NCBI RefSeq assembly: GCF_020184175.1
Contig: NC_065530.1
Span: 40,339,260-40,403,259 of the forward strand
DNA from: Aphis gossypii
Lineage: Eukaryota > Arthropoda > Insecta > Hemiptera > Aphididae
Direction of reading: 5' to 3'
DNA: 64,000 nt
Part shown: positions 37,801 to 52,768 of the stretch, one piece after another
Position numbering within the stretch: the stretch's first letter is position 1
How the letters are laid out: every line of letters starts with the position of its first letter
Position numbers and translations under genes: made by a program
Notes under the pieces: generated by a model
What the model saw: the letters and a program-made list of their open reading frames with translations, nothing else
Told to the model about the DNA's origin: nothing
The model's database searches: none

Positions 37801-38689
37801 TAATAATAGTAATAATACGCATTAAAGTTTAGCATTTTATTTTTATTCAATACATCTGATATACATTTTTAGTAATTGGATATTTTGCAAAAAATATATG
37901 TTAAGCTCTAGATTAAGTTCTTGTCTTTGATTTTCATGAAGAGTGGTTTTAATCCCTGTGGACCTATGGGAGGTAATGATTATCAATTAAATTGATTTTT
38001 TAAAGATCAATTTTGTTGTAAAAATAAGCGTGCGCTGACATCCCGTTAAGATATTTATGATTATATTATTTTTATAGATATAAGTGGCAACTCTCTTGTT
38101 TTTCAACCATTGAACGGTAAAAAAAATAAATGGATTGAGATGAGTATAATATTTAATTTATGACTTTAAGATGACGAATATTATTTTACATAACTTAAAA
38201 CGGTAACCTCGAATTTGAGTTGATTATTTTTGGTAATCTGAGTAAAGAATAATATTATACTATACACGCATGTTATGACGAAATTAATTTGAAATATTAT
38301 AATTTTATATTAATTGTCATCATATATTATCCTGCAGCTACAATTAAAATAACACCTGACATTGACTAACTTAAAATGTAAGAAGGCTTGTATTAACGTT
38401 TTAAAACATTTCTCAACTTTATGAATGTTTAAAATTCATATTATTAAGTTATCAGTTATTCAGTATTCCACGATTTAGTGTCAATAATTCATTGTTATTA
38501 AAGAAAATCGTTTTACGAATAAACAGCAATAATAATAACTATCAGTACAATAATATTACCATATAATATGGTTAGTAATTAGATCGAGATGCAATATTAT
38601 AACTTATAATACGATGAACGCACGATAGATTTTACCATATTATATAAACTGCGTTATTCTAGTTATAACTTACTCGCATTCAAAGAGCA
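31800..38689. other. AT-rich intergenic DNA
   Basis: No gene assembled. Patches at 32470-32660 and 33190-33360 are slightly more complex but carry no reading frame I recognise. At 33990-34070 ATATGCAAA-type words recur, as also at 19780-19860, perhaps an old dispersed repeat. Confidence 0.55.
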
Positions 38690-39072
38690 CCGCGTATAAA
38701 ACTTTATGAATAGCCAAATAAGTTTTAAAAAACGGCGCGCTTTGATGTCAGTATAATGTACATTGTGGGACACCAAAATTAATCTGATTCCTATGTTCCG
38801 ACGAGACGACAATAGTCAACGCAGTATTGACTGTATTGTCAAAACGTTCGATAATAGAGTGCCTATCACCTACTCTCCACGGTCTCGAATGATCGTACAC
38901 GCTGTTACAGCTATCTACAGACGTATGTATCAATATGTCAATATGTCTGTGCAGCAATTAGATATTGTTCTACGGTTTGCGGACGTAGATTTCTGCGATA
39001 AAGTCATGTATATTGCACACTGTATATAATACATTAATACGTCCTCGCACAAGGTAGTAATAGGCACTACCC
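38690..39072 (+). other. Candidate first exon or small ORF of unknown function
   Basis: The block has higher G+C than its flanks. GTATAAAAC near 38693 resembles a TATA box, and CCC|GTAAGTAC at 39072/39073 is a good donor. Between them an ORF of about 78 codons begins at ATG 38793 (MFRRDDNSQRSIDCIV) and stops at TAA 39027-39029. It has no signal peptide, membrane helix or domain I recognise. It could be 5' UTR, a lineage-specific small protein, or chance. Confidence 0.25.
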
Positions 39073-42000
39073 GTAAGTACATCTATTTAGTCATAGCGGT
39101 TAGAAACGCGTATGTATAAAGGTACATCAAGGCATCAAGCTAACAGTATTACAATCACTCAAATCCTATCGACGGATTTAATTTTAGAGTAAAATATATT
39201 AATATTATATATTCCTCAACGAGATTTATCGAACGCATGCGTATCATTAAAATATTTTAATTAAAAATAAAAAGTTCTGATAAACAGATGTTCCAACTAT
39301 TTCAAAACCACGCCTGAATTAATAGCATCAACAGTCTGAGAAGAAATCAGAAGTCCTCAAGTATAGTCATAAAAGAAAGAGATGCAATATTAAGATATAA
39401 AATCAGAATGGATATTCCAATTCCAATTTGTATAACATTAATAATTTTGACAGCAACGATTATCATGAAATTAAACCCAATATTTTAATGATATAGGAAA
39501 GATATTGTACTATAAGAAGGATTGATCCACGTTATCAAAATATAATTTAATATTGAGGAAATATTCAAATCGACATAGGTATTGTTAACTTATTAGCAAA
39601 CTCTAGCATAATATAGAGATAATAAGATTGAATTTGAACTATTTAATGTTGAGCGTGAAATGAACCAACATAGAAACACCATCATATACCAAAACAGCTG
39701 AAACTGCTATAGAGATATTGCAGATCTATTGTGATGTATTTTACTAAATAATTTTTACAACCATTAATACCAGCCAGAACCAAAAAACGTTTATATTAGT
39801 AGTTTTTAGTATCTTTAGGTATCAATAATATCATCATCAGATTTTCAAGACAAATTTTCAAAACCGAAAAGAATGAAAATTGAATGTATTAAACCAATTA
39901 AACCATTTAAAACTAATTAATAAAATATTAATATTGTATGTTTATATTTTTGTTATTATCATATAGGTAAATATGGGAATTAAAAAACATATATAATATT
40001 ATCTCATACCTACTATGTATTAAAATTAAATGTCTGCAAAAAAAAAAAACATTAGCTCTTTTCTTCATACTTTATTTTTTGGATATACATTTATAAATTA
40101 TAAAATACTAACTTTAGGGCATATAATAATGAAATTGAGGTCTATAGAATAAGATTGGCTGATTTAAAGATAATATTATGTAATAAATTTTTATTTTTTT
40201 TTTATCAACAATAGTACCTATGTGTACTCAAACTTTACAAGAAATTTGGTTCTTTTAATTTTAAACTAAAGAACAACGAAACGGTTTATTATAATATAGT
40301 ATTATGTACCATACTTTATGGATAAAACTTTTTTTTTTTAAAACTGTTATTATACTTTTTTATGTTAATACAATATACAAAGTTATGATAGGTATAGTTG
40401 TAGATTGAGAAATACACCCCTTTATTAGAAAATAATAGTCCCGACACGCAATCCACTTAAGTTTTCGGTCGGCTAATATTATAATAATTCACCCTCTTTC
40501 GAGCCAATATTACGAGCGATTCGAATCGTAGCAGCGTTACGTATTGATATTGTCATATTTTGAAATATAACGCGTCGTAAAATTATTCCGTCGACAGTGT
40601 AATATATTTATATAGCATAATATAATATTATATATGCATGTGACGTACAGTATAATAATATATAAACATATAATATATTTCTTTTTTTCTCATCTAATAC
40701 GGATAATCGTCGAAAAGCTATTTACCAGATCACATCGATGAAAAATCTGTTTTTCGAGGGAAATAACGTATTCTTTGCAGATACCGAATTATTGTGTAAC
40801 ATGTATAAGAATAATATAATATTATTACAGTAGGAATATCATGTCAACTGCAGTTTATTGTTGTAATATTTAATTATAATTTAATATTGTGATTACTCCA
40901 TCCACAATCTTCAGTTATTATGTACATAATATTATAGCTTTCGGGAAAACTGACGTCACCGACATTATTGGATACATCATTTCCATTTAACTGGCTCTCT
41001 TAATATTTATGTCAATTTTTACATTTATGAAAAACAAAAATGTTTTTATACTATTATACATTTCAAGCTTTGAAATAATTTCATTTATTATTTAATATAT
41101 TTTTATTATTCGTTTTTTCTCTTTGACCCACGAATGAAATAGTAGGTAAATTTGCTTTCATAACAGCCACATTTGTGCTTCAATATTAGAGTGAATTGAC
41201 AATTGACTTCTATTAAACTTAAATAAAAGAACATAATATGTAAGGTTCTTCATATACTATTATACACTGCTACATACATATTTTTTAAGTTCATAACTAA
41301 CTTTAAAATTACAATATCAATACCCGAGATTAATAAATAAAATTTTCACTTAAGTTTGATAATATATTTAATTTATTTGTTGTCGAAACACCCAAGCACC
41401 TATCAAAGATATAAAAAAGTATTTTGCTGAATTCAAATTTGATTTGTGACAACTCGCGAATGGGCCAGACAGTTTACCAAATGGTACAATGACATTTGAA
41501 TTTAATACAAACCGTTTTTTTTTAAAAAATGTATGAATAGTATGTTCGAGTATTTATAATAATAAACGGCACACTTACAGGCCAACTGATATATGCATGT
41601 AGTTTAGAAATAATATTTTTTGTTCAATACATCGACACAATAGAGCTAGTAATGTGATGAGAAATCTAAAAACTTATATAAAATCGTTAAAAAGCTTACT
41701 TTATAAGAGTAATACATTATTCATGTTTCTATTTTTTTTTTTCAATTCTTTATAATCACAATTTAACTTTTTAAGAAGTATAATAATTTTGAAATTTTGA
41801 AATCAAAATCAAGAGAAAAAAAATTAAAATTTGTTTGTGTTGAACTGTTAATCTAAACTAAACTTTGTAATTATTTATTGTTATACAGGTACACAATAAA
41901 TGTACTTTCGATGTTTTCTTTTGAAAAAAAAAACTTTATGTTTATTGAATCTAATTATAAATTATAATACAATAAGGTATAGCTACAATATTTTGATATA

Positions 42001-45000
42001 TATATTTTTACTAAAATATATCTGTAGAGTTTTAATATTTCTTATTATAACATTTTTTTAAGTTATTGAAATTTTTGAATCTATACACATTTCTCAATTT
42101 CATAATCAGAATACTCTCCTAATAATGTTGATTTAAAATAATCGCAACTAGTAGTTAAACCTTGTAAACATTTAAAGTTTATGGGTAAAATGGAGGATCA
42201 TAACTTTTTTAACATAAACCTACCTTTTTCCGTTTTCTTTTTTTCATCTAAACTGTAAATAATCATTACAAATAAAATATGTAAAAAATATATCTATGAT
42301 ATGATATATTTTTTGTTGAAAACTTTAGTTTTATAAATTGTTTGAACTATTTTTAAAAGCACAATAATTGACTTTTAAAATTAGTGTACAGACATATTTA
42401 TGGTGTACATAATATACTGTTACAGATGCCCGTTCGACATTTTAGGACAAAAAATCGGTTAATAAAAAATTACCACTCGTATAGTGCAATACATTGTCGT
42501 TCTGCGAATTAAGTGTTTACAAATACCAATATATTTTATACTTTACAGCGTATTATTTTGGTAACTAAACTCACGCAACGCGAAATTGTTTTTTAGCCCG
42601 CAGGACAAGTGCAGTGAACTATATTTTTTATTTTTTTTTTTGGTTTCGCCTTTTCCCAGAAGACATACCATGTAACAATAAATACAGTTATTTAATTGGT
42701 AATACATCAGAACCGGCTCGTTAAATTTCCTTTTAAAACAGTGTACACGCTTTTAACACTTTTATTGTTTCGTCTATTTTTATTTTTATTTTATGCGTAA
42801 ATCTAGTGGAAGTAGATATACATTATAGTTGTGTTTTTAACATAATTGGGACAATATTCACCTACCGATTTCAATAAACAATATCGCGTTTTTATTCGTA
42901 TAATGAACGCGTATAGTTATTGTATTTAATTATTTTACGATTAATTGATTAATTTTTTTTTATTATTCGTCGGAGATTTAATGGTGTAAGTACATCGTAT
43001 CCCGCGAAAGTATATGATATGTTTTGAATTAATTTAACTGTATTATTAGATATGTAAGCTTTGTTGCACATTATTATTAATGTGTGGCGATATTAAGTAT
43101 ACGTTGAACTTTTGCTGTACGGTCACATTGCATATTTCGAGTCGTAATAATACACACATTGAAGTTTGTAAAATGTGTACTTTACGCAACCGGGCATACA
43201 AAATAATATACTTTAACACATGCATAACAAAATAGTAACGACTTGGAAATATTTTTATAATATGAAAATACCGACGCACACGCAGGCGTGTATAAACAAT
43301 ATTTTAAGTATTATACACTTAAATGGTCATAATATTTTTGTAACATATACCTATCATATACAGCGGAATTGAGTATAGCCATATTATTATAATATATTGT
43401 TTGATTTCGATATTGATTTATTTTATTATTTACCATTTTATTTTAAACGAAAAAATAAATTAAATCAGCAACCACAAAAATGCACGACAATATATACAAA
43501 CACCGCAATAACAGTTGTTGGAAATACTTAATTTACTGCGCTCGCGTGCGTGTACAAACACAAATGAAAAGTACGTTTTACATATAGCCGGCACACCGCA
43601 TATACCTACATGTGTACTAATAGGTTATCGATTTTTGAAATTACTTATATAATATTACGGGTAATGTGTAATTGGCTACAATTTAAACGGACGCAACCGT
43701 AGATGTATAGACGTCTTTGTATTCAAACGCAACACTATAATATTGTGTATACTATAGGTTTTGCGGACGCCACACCTTTGAAATAACATTAAAGAGTAGA
43801 TAGTAAATGATATTATATAGCAATAAGTAAAAATAAGCTCCATTCAATAATATCTAATGACAGGTTTCAATGGACTTGTGCGACTGCGGGATAAGATATA
43901 AATGTCGATATTAAATCATAAATTATACCTAATATTTACTCGTATTCGATAAATATTACAGATAGTCTTGAATCATAATAATTGTAGATTAAAACTCGTA
44001 TAATATCTTAATTAAATTGAAAATTGGTATTCTACAGTAATATAATGTTAAACTTACTATGAATATTTTCATTTTACTTGCTCAACGATCATTTGCTGAT
44101 TTATTGGTTGCTTAGATAATAATATTATGTTTCTTAGAGAACAAAATTAATTTGATTGTATTTTATGATCGAGCTAAAGTGCTAATGCTAAAGTAGATTA
44201 ATATATATATATATTTTTTTACTATGGACATTTATGATTGAATTTATTTCACACATTCATAATTAATCCGATTTATACATGAAATATAAATATTTATGTT
44301 ACAAAATATACAATGAAAATGGTAATTAAATTTAGATTTTAAGGGTTGGATAATAACTTTATATCTAAGTTACTACAACTGAAAAAACAAACGGCTTGGT
44401 TATTTCTATACTGGTAGAAATACACTGGTATGTGAATATGATGAAGGTGAAAATCGAAATCAAAGACAACATTTTAAATAATAAATACCTACCTGCTAAA
44501 GTTTTACAAGTTTGAAGTTGTTATGCTTTACAAGATGTACTTTTATATCATACCATATTTATACTATAACATACATTTTTTATGACGATTTTTTTCAACC
44601 TTGAATAATTCTTAAATTTCTACAACCACAATAATTACATTTTTGAAATAATTTATTATTTAATGATTAATATATTAATCAATGACTAAAATGTTATATA
44701 CCATATACAATATTTAGTCATTAAAAAATTAAAGTGAATACTAATTAATTATATTAAAAGCAATTTATATTTAAAAAATACATGGTATGATATTGTAATA
44801 TAAAATTATGTTTCAAGAAATAAATATATACAACTAATTATTTAATACAAAACAAAATTAAGTTTTTGATTGTTACATATTTTTCGAAAATCTTTTAATA
44901 ATAATTATCATTCACTTTAGATATTTCATTATTATTATAAAATGCTATAGAGTTAACTGTTTACTCAAATATGATTGTGATTCATGATTATGACATTATT

Positions 45001-45092
45001 ATCACAAACAAGTTTTCGATCTTACATATACTTATTAAGCATACTCAAATAGAAGCAAATGGTAACTAAAATGAAAATAGTATGTATATATA

Positions 45093-45100
<8 letters not shown>
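39073..45100. other. Intergenic DNA
   Basis: Mostly AT-rich. G+C-balanced patches lie at 40440-40570 (CGAGCGATTCGAATCG), 42420-42610 and 43460-43760. The minus frame 43046-43279 has no signature. No gene called. Confidence 0.55.

Positions 45101-45101
<1 letters not shown>

Positions 45102-45131
<30 letters not shown>
45102..45131. repeat. (TG)15 microsatellite
   Basis: Fifteen perfect TG units, preceded by an AT-alternating stretch (TATATATAATATATATA) and followed by CGTG. Likely to vary in length between individuals. Confidence 0.95.
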
Positions 45132-45137
<6 letters not shown>

Positions 45138-45274
45138 ATAAATAATAATGGAAATTATTTTGTATTTTATTTTATATAAAAACAAGCAAATCACAAATAG
45201 CTACCTCTTTACTTAATATATTGAATCACTTTAAAATTAATATATGTGACATGTGCACACGAGCACACGATAAT

Positions 45275-45491
45275 GTATTATAAAATCTCCGGCGAACCAC
45301 GACTACCTGCAGGCCAATACTTTTTTGCATTTTTTCTCTCATGTTTTTCCGCTCACCATACTTCGGATCATGCTAAATGCCTAAATCGATTTAACTATTA
45401 GGTGGTTATAGATACTGCTTCAAGGGCAATAGCGTCAAAAACAATATATTATATTCCTGTCACGAGCTACTCTCGTCACTGGGGACTCGCG
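45275..45491 (+). other. Candidate non-coding exon or promoter block
   Basis: TATAAAA at about 45279 is followed by a G+C-balanced segment that ends GGGGACTCGCG|GTAAGTAAC, a strong donor at 45491/45492. An internal acceptor-like TTATAG at 45406-45411 is possible. There is no long ORF. Either a 5' UTR exon of a plus-strand gene further right, or a regulatory block. Confidence 0.3.
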
Positions 45492-47724
45492 GTAAGTAAC
45501 GCCGCACACACATAATACAATATATGATAATATGTACATATTATAAAGGTGTGCGTAGGTATTCATATTTCATGTAATAATTTAAAGGTAAAGGAAAAGG
45601 CTTTATTTTGTTTAACACCGGTGGCGGCTGTCGAAGCGGCGATTTTCTCGACTTGTAGCTAATATATATACCTAACTTATACGTGTGTTTATTTATGTAT
45701 GTGTCTATACCGTATATACGACGCGTATTTTATTTCATTCTTTAATGCCTAAATGTTTATGGGTAGTTTGTGTTCGTGTACTGCTATAGCTACAATAGTA
45801 AAGTTATTTTACAGTAACGAGAACCAAAAACTTAAATTTGTTTTAACCTGTATTTTGTTATCACTATTTTATTTTTAAAATAATTCATTTTACGTCATTT
45901 TCACGTTATAGTATATCATAGTATATTACGGATTATAATGTTTTTAGTAAAACTGTCAGAAATATATTGTCGAATTTATTACACAAATTAACATAAATAT
46001 TTTTCAAACACAAGTGAAATCATTTTCTAGACGGCTAAATAAAATCTAATACATCAATTTTTTAATTGATGATAATTAAAACTGACGATTCGATATTTTA
46101 GTTTTATTTTGTATATCTCAGCAAAAATAAATGTCAACATAGTATAACCGAGAAGATTTAATAGCAAATTAAAACGCTAAAATCCAATGTTGCATGTGTA
46201 GGTACGTAAATGGATAATTCGTATCAGCTATGTCATTTGTACCACAACCGACATCCATGTCCCGTGGTATATAGGTACAAGGTTATAACGAAAATGCGTT
46301 TAAACCCAAATACATAACTTATAAAACGTTGTAATTTACATCACTACACATCCATTATAAACTAATACTCAGTAAATAATAACTAAATAATTTAACAGTA
46401 TCACGTTTTCTAGGCGAGCGGTGGGATTCAATTTAATCCTAATAATAATCTCTTATATCGCGAAATACGTGTGTGTTATTAATTATTATACTTAATGTAT
46501 TATAACACTTTAAAAAGTTATTACCGACAAATCATATTATTATGTTAAACGATTTTAGTCTTAGTGTAAATGTGTTATCAATGTATGTATGGTTAAGACT
46601 TAAAACTCAAAGTTCTTACCTTAAAACCAATAGGCTATTCGATGATTTTGAATGCCATCATGACGCATAATGAATTGCTGGTCCAACAATATGTTGAGTT
46701 TATTGCTGCAGACAAAATAATTAATTTCTCATGATTATATCCCATCATTATTGTTTTGATTGTCATTCGGTGCTGTAATATATTAATCAAGTATGAGGTT
46801 AGATAGATATTCCACAATACGGAATTAATATTCCCGAATCATAAGTGTCATGAAATGGATAACAACAATATTAAACCTACACTCTACGAATACTTACACT
46901 TTATAAAAAGACCCTTTAACTCGCATTGCCCATTTTGTATTTATTTTCGACTACCCTAGTGGCGTTGTTCATTAAATATGTAGGTAACATAAATAATAAG
47001 AATAATCCAAGTACTTCTAAAAATGTTGACAGATATTGTTTAATATAATACAATTTCATATAATTAAATAATATATAAAATAAAATATAAATAATTTAAT
47101 ATAATAAGTAAATTATGCAATGTAAAATTATTTCACGTTAAAAAACTTCTCATCATCATATTTGCTTTATTGTGTATAGGGACTATACATTTCTAGAAAA
47201 TATATATTTTAAAAATACCTATATAAATAAAATGTTATCAACTAATGTAATGATATTATCACATCATGATTTATATTTATTTATGTTTGATCAAATGACA
47301 AGTAATATTATCTTATAACATCATCACACATAAAACCCATTTATACACATAACCACTATTAAAAGATAAAAATAAATTATTTATACGTTATATAATACAT
47401 TAAACAGATTGTATTGATTGTAATAATATTAGTTAGTTGTAAATAATATTTTAACTTGCTTTATAAAGAGTGGAAAATATTAGGAAACACTAAAATGAGA
47501 TATTTCTTTACAATTTAAAAATAATATGATTAAATTTAAATTATTACACTAATAATCAAGACATCTAATTAAATCAGTTATTACCTACACTTTATACTTT
47601 AGTAGGTATTCAAAACAAACTTGATTTGTGTGATTATTTCAATGGACGGTAAAAAATAGCATTTCGAAGATCAATAATGTTGTGAAGAGTTAGGTAACAA
47701 ATACTGTCACCAATGGAAAATTTT

Positions 47725-47960
47725 TCTGTTAGTGATTGACATCCGCGCAAACAAAATATTGCATTCACGCGAAATAATAAAATATATCAATCGACCGCGC
47801 GCGTGGCGACGAACTTTAATTTTTACCGCAGGGGGATACGCATGCTCATTTCGTCAATTCGTGCAAATTATTATTTTCCAACAGCCGTTACAGTCGTTTA
47901 CAGAAAAGTATACGTTTAACGGTTTAACACGATTTCGTGAATACAGTAAATAGATTATGC
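47725..47960 (+). other. G+C-balanced block with a 73-codon open frame, unknown
   Basis: CATTCACGCGAAATAA and CGACCGCGCGCGTGGCGACG stand out from the flanks. The plus-strand frame (RPRAWRRTLIFTAGGYACSF within it) opens with a TTG-type rather than an ATG codon and matches no family I know. Probably regulatory or chance. Confidence 0.18.
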
Positions 47961-49449
47961 ACATATAGTATGTGTGTAAATATAATGCATTGTGCAATGA
48001 TAAAACTTTGTAATAGTAAACCGATTCCGTTTTTAATTAAACCTGCAAAAAAAAAAAATAAAATAAAAACCTTTTTGTGAATGTACCTATGTGGCGTAAG
48101 CAGTGGTAGCAATTATAATATAGTTGCAAATAAAATATAAGTAGGTGATCCACGACTAAGTAGTAAGTACCTATGCTCACATTTAAGAGCAGTATTAAAT
48201 ACCTAAACTTACTGTTAGTGATGAGTTTTGCAAATGCAATATTTAAGCAAGTTATTGTAATAATATATTTTACAAACTAGGTATTAGAATCTGACCGGAG
48301 TGATGAATATATTGATTTTACAGTATGACATTTGTGCATTTTTTTTCTGTTTGTCTGACCTTCAAGCGCATAAAAAATGCTAAGATTTTCTACTTGAGGG
48401 GGGAGGTTTATAGTAGCAAATTGGATTTATAGCTCAGTTTTGAAAATGTTATATAATATTCTTCAATATATTTCCTACTAGAATTGAAAAAATCTAAAAA
48501 CTATACAAATACATTTTTGTTTTTTTTTTTTAGATATTCGAAGAAGTTAAAATTTGAACAGTGTTGTGTATTATTTTATTGACGAATAATGATAATAATT
48601 ATTTTGTAACAAATCAAAAACATTATTGGAGTAGACTAGAAACTTTTGCATATATTATTATTTTATTGTTATGAATTTCACTATACGCAATGGCATTTTT
48701 GATTTATTAAGATTTTATCTATTTATACTTCATATGAATACATTTTTACTTTTTAATTTCCAGTTATTTATTATACCATGGCTTTACAATTACATATCCG
48801 TGTTAGGATGCCAACGGGTTCGTGACAGTTAATGTGTTAAGATATTCATCTACGGTTAAAGATGTTATTACATTTTAAGTTATATAAGTTTATATAAATG
48901 ATATTATTATAATAATAATTAAATACTAATAAGTAATAATAAAATAAACCCAAAATTTTCAGAAAAATAAAAAAATAAAACATAATATCATGAAAATATT
49001 AACTTATTAGTGATATATGATGACAGACAGACAGTCTTTACTCAAATTTTTTTTTGTAAAAATATAATTATAAATTATTTAATTAAAATTTAACACACCA
49101 CAACAGTCATTCACTCAACACGTAATAATGTACAAAACGGTACCCGCTTACCAATATTTTTTATCGGGTAGATACCTACAATACATGGGCTTAATTTGAT
49201 TTTCAATCTATCAAACCGAATTTGATCTAATTATGTAATGTTGATATTGTAAACGGATTCAAATGCCTTAACCAATGCGTATTTAATATTGAAAGCATCT
49301 ATATTATCTAAAACACTGCGTATCCGGCCACGAATCAAAATATTATCAATAAAATATTTTTACGAAACTGAATAGGTAGTTATAACGGAAGAAAATATGC
49401 ATAATGTTCGAAAGAAAACCTATAAAATACATTGTCTTATCATTTTTAG

Positions 49450-49982
49450 CAATAAAATACTATACTCGTCAAATGCCAATTTAAGGGTGCCTCGGGTGAA
49501 TTTGTTTGGAGCGAGACGATCGGCTGCCACGGGCCGACTGCGATGGTCGGCGAGTGGTGACTGGCCATAATATTATATTAAACAATATATCATGTGTGAT
49601 TTTATGCTCAGTGGTGTTGACGACGATAAAATCCTAAGTACCAGTGAAGGAATCGGTGGTCGCCGACGACGTGACAATAAGGCCGACGGGATTAAAATAA
49701 GGCACAAAAGCGAGGTAGTCTGCAGTCGGCAAGGGTCTGGCTGATACTCTTATAATGTTTTTCACCGCAGCGCCCCGTCGGCCATGCCAGCTGATCCAGA
49801 CATCCGGAAGTGTACCCGGAAGTGACCGGTCATCGTGACGGCACTTTGTTGAAGTTTTTTTTATTTAAAAAACCACTCGCTCCGTCTACGATTTCAACCG
49901 TTGGTATTCCTAAGGTGAGGTTCACCGTCGACAGTACAAGAGATGTCTCATGTGTCTCACGCACCTGCATCTGACCATAAAG
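49450..49982 (+). other. GC- and CpG-rich island with candidate 5' exons
   Basis: It is the longest G+C-rich block in the right flank, rich in CG dinucleotides (CCGACGACGTGAC, GCGCCCCGTCGGCC). Splice-like sites include CACCGCAG|CGCCCC near 49770, TAAG|GTGAGG at 49914/49915 and AAAG|GTATAT at 49982/49983. ATG at 49943 opens a short reading frame, MSHVSHAPASDHK, ending at the last donor; an in-frame TGA lies upstream at 49916. If real, it is the first coding exon of a gene whose other exons lie past 64 kb. No partner exon was found within the window. Confidence 0.3.
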
Positions 49983-52750
49983 GTATATACTATTAAGTAT
50001 CATTATTATATTGTTATACTATACTTTTACGGGAAGATTGGTTTGTTGCACATCGTATTTGGCGTGAAGTATATCCGCAACGATCGGCGACAAAATAATA
50101 GGCGGATTACTATAATTGCGGTGGTGGTTTCCGTTCGGACGATTAATTTAAATGTGGAAGATTCGTTTCATCCGACGCGGTTTACGCAAAAATCGCCCAC
50201 ACTGCAGTTTCTAAAATCTATTTGAATAATATATTGATTTGAGATTTAACACACAATGACCCAAATGCTACCCAAGATTTTTAACCGATTGAGTATTGCA
50301 ATCGATCATTTTTACGTGGTCGCCGTAATTACATATTATAATATTATATAAGTTACAATAGGTAGGTAATCATTTATGGTTTACTAATACGGGTCCTAGA
50401 AATAACTTTTTATTTTATTAATAGCTACTATAGTGTACAAACTAAGATATGTAAACAATTACAATAATGATGAAGAACGAAATATATCGATTACAACTCA
50501 CAATTACAAGTATACGAGTATTATATGAGGAACAACTTTCTTCATTTATTTTTCAGAAGATAGTTTACTGTTAAATAGGTAGGTATTTGAACATTTTTAT
50601 ATTATAAAAGTTAAATGTTGACTGGGAGTATTGTCTAATACCATATTATAAATAAATTTATTTTTGAATAACTCTTAGTTTTTACTTCACATTATATTTT
50701 GTATTATATTAATCATTCAGCGTTTGTTATAAAAGTTGTTTCATAAATATTATAGTCTCGTAAAAATGTTGTAATTGATGAGCCACTTTGTAATTTTTTT
50801 ATTAAGAAAAATTGACTACTTTATGGGTAAATATTATTTTACCTGAATATTATATAACTGGCTCACATCTCTAACATCTCTAAAGCGTTCTATACAGTTA
50901 GTCGACACACTTAAAAATCATAAAAATTTGAATGAATGTAGGTACAATTTCAAAAGGATAAAACGGGTATTAACATATGCTTCGTGGATCGTCCTGTATG
51001 TTTTATTATAAATTTATAGGTACTGCGTCGTCGTGGATGTATCATATTTTCTATATTATATTATATACGTATAAATTATAATATGATTGTAGGATGTATA
51101 ATACGATTATAAATTTAATGTTATTTCTGTACAATTCTATTGTGTATGTCTTGAAAGGCCATTGTCGGTGATAAAATGCAAACCACTCTTGCATATCCCA
51201 TATGTATGGCGTGTATTTTAATCTTTACGCATAATAATATAATAATAGTTTTTATTTTTATTTATTAAAATACAATTTAATATCGCTCTTGCCTGGAAGT
51301 TAGTTTATCGCAACATGTATACAAGCCGTGGATGCTGAATTCGACACGTCTATTCAGATATATTTACTTAGGTACCTATAAACAATAAAAATGCATTTAT
51401 ATTAATATATTATATATTATTTTTATGATAACATTTAGAAACATAAAACTATAATTATTTGGCGACTGTATGTGATTTCTAATAGTTCGCTATATATTCC
51501 CTTATAGGGTTGGTTTTAATGTCAAAAAATAAAAGCATATTTACTTACATAAAGTCACAAACAAGATATTCGATTTTAAATTTTCATAAACCTTATGTGT
51601 TCTTTATATATGACATATATGACAAGGGCGTACTGATGTGTACTCAAAAGGAAAGGAAGTTGGGTGTTTACTGGCTGATTTTATTTACTATTAGATATAT
51701 TATACAATTTTATAATATAATATAACCTATTATACAGAATGATTCAATTAACTGCTGTAGTATATAATAATATTATTCCAAAATTATTTCAATAATAAAA
51801 TATGTTTACCTACTATAATATTACATTAAATACGCCCTTAATTACCTATTATTAATCGAAAGACATGTTTTTTTTTAATATAAAAATTTTGTCATAAGAT
51901 TATAATATTATGAATATAAACTATAAAGTATTAAATCAGTCTGTTTTATATTCTGAGCGTAGTATAATGAATAAATTGGTTTACAAAGATGAAGTGTATT
52001 TTTCTATCACCTTTTGGAACAGTATAAAATGTTTTTATCTTCAATTTCGAAGACGGTTAATCATTTATGCATGATAAATAAAATTGAATCTTGTTGAAGC
52101 TTTGGACCGTTAAAAGTAAACACCGTCATAATCGATTTTGCTGTTTTGTTATACCTAATTCAAAAACGAATAACGGTAGATTTTCATCAAATATTTATAT
52201 TAGCATATTCTGGACATTGTATAATTTTCATAATACATTTGCTCTTTTTACTCTTTAAACTGAAACTATTTTTTATGTTCTTGGTAAAAATTAAAAAAAA
52301 CCTATAAGCGACGAGCATGCTTGTTGAATATAATATATAGGTACATGTATAAATTAAAATTTTTTAATATTTAACAAAAACTATTAGGTAAAGAACGGGG
52401 AATCCCTATTTGTGGTAGAAAATTCAAAATAATCAACCCGTTAAACTTAATTGATGTGTATACGGTGTAGCGGCTGTATGAATGATGTATACTAATATTA
52501 ACGAATATGCAGTATACCGATTTTCCGAGTAAATGCTATGCAAATGCATACGAGTATGTACCTAACTATTTATGTTATTATTATTGTACACGGGAAAATA
52601 TACGAGCACTGGGCAGTTACGGGTAATCATAATTAACAAATGCGTTGGTTGTTTAAACGGTATAATATTACGACCACTCGAAAACAATTGCTACATTAAA
52701 AAGACAAACATTGCGTCGCGGGTAACAACAAGCTACAGTCCGATGACCAC

Positions 52751-52768
52751 GATGTAGGTACCTACATC
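52751..52768. repeat. Perfect 18-bp palindrome around GGTACC
   Basis: GATGTAGGTACCTACATC is self-complementary. The core TAGGTACCTA fuses the two words TAGGTA and TACCTA that recur all over the window. Confidence 0.85.
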
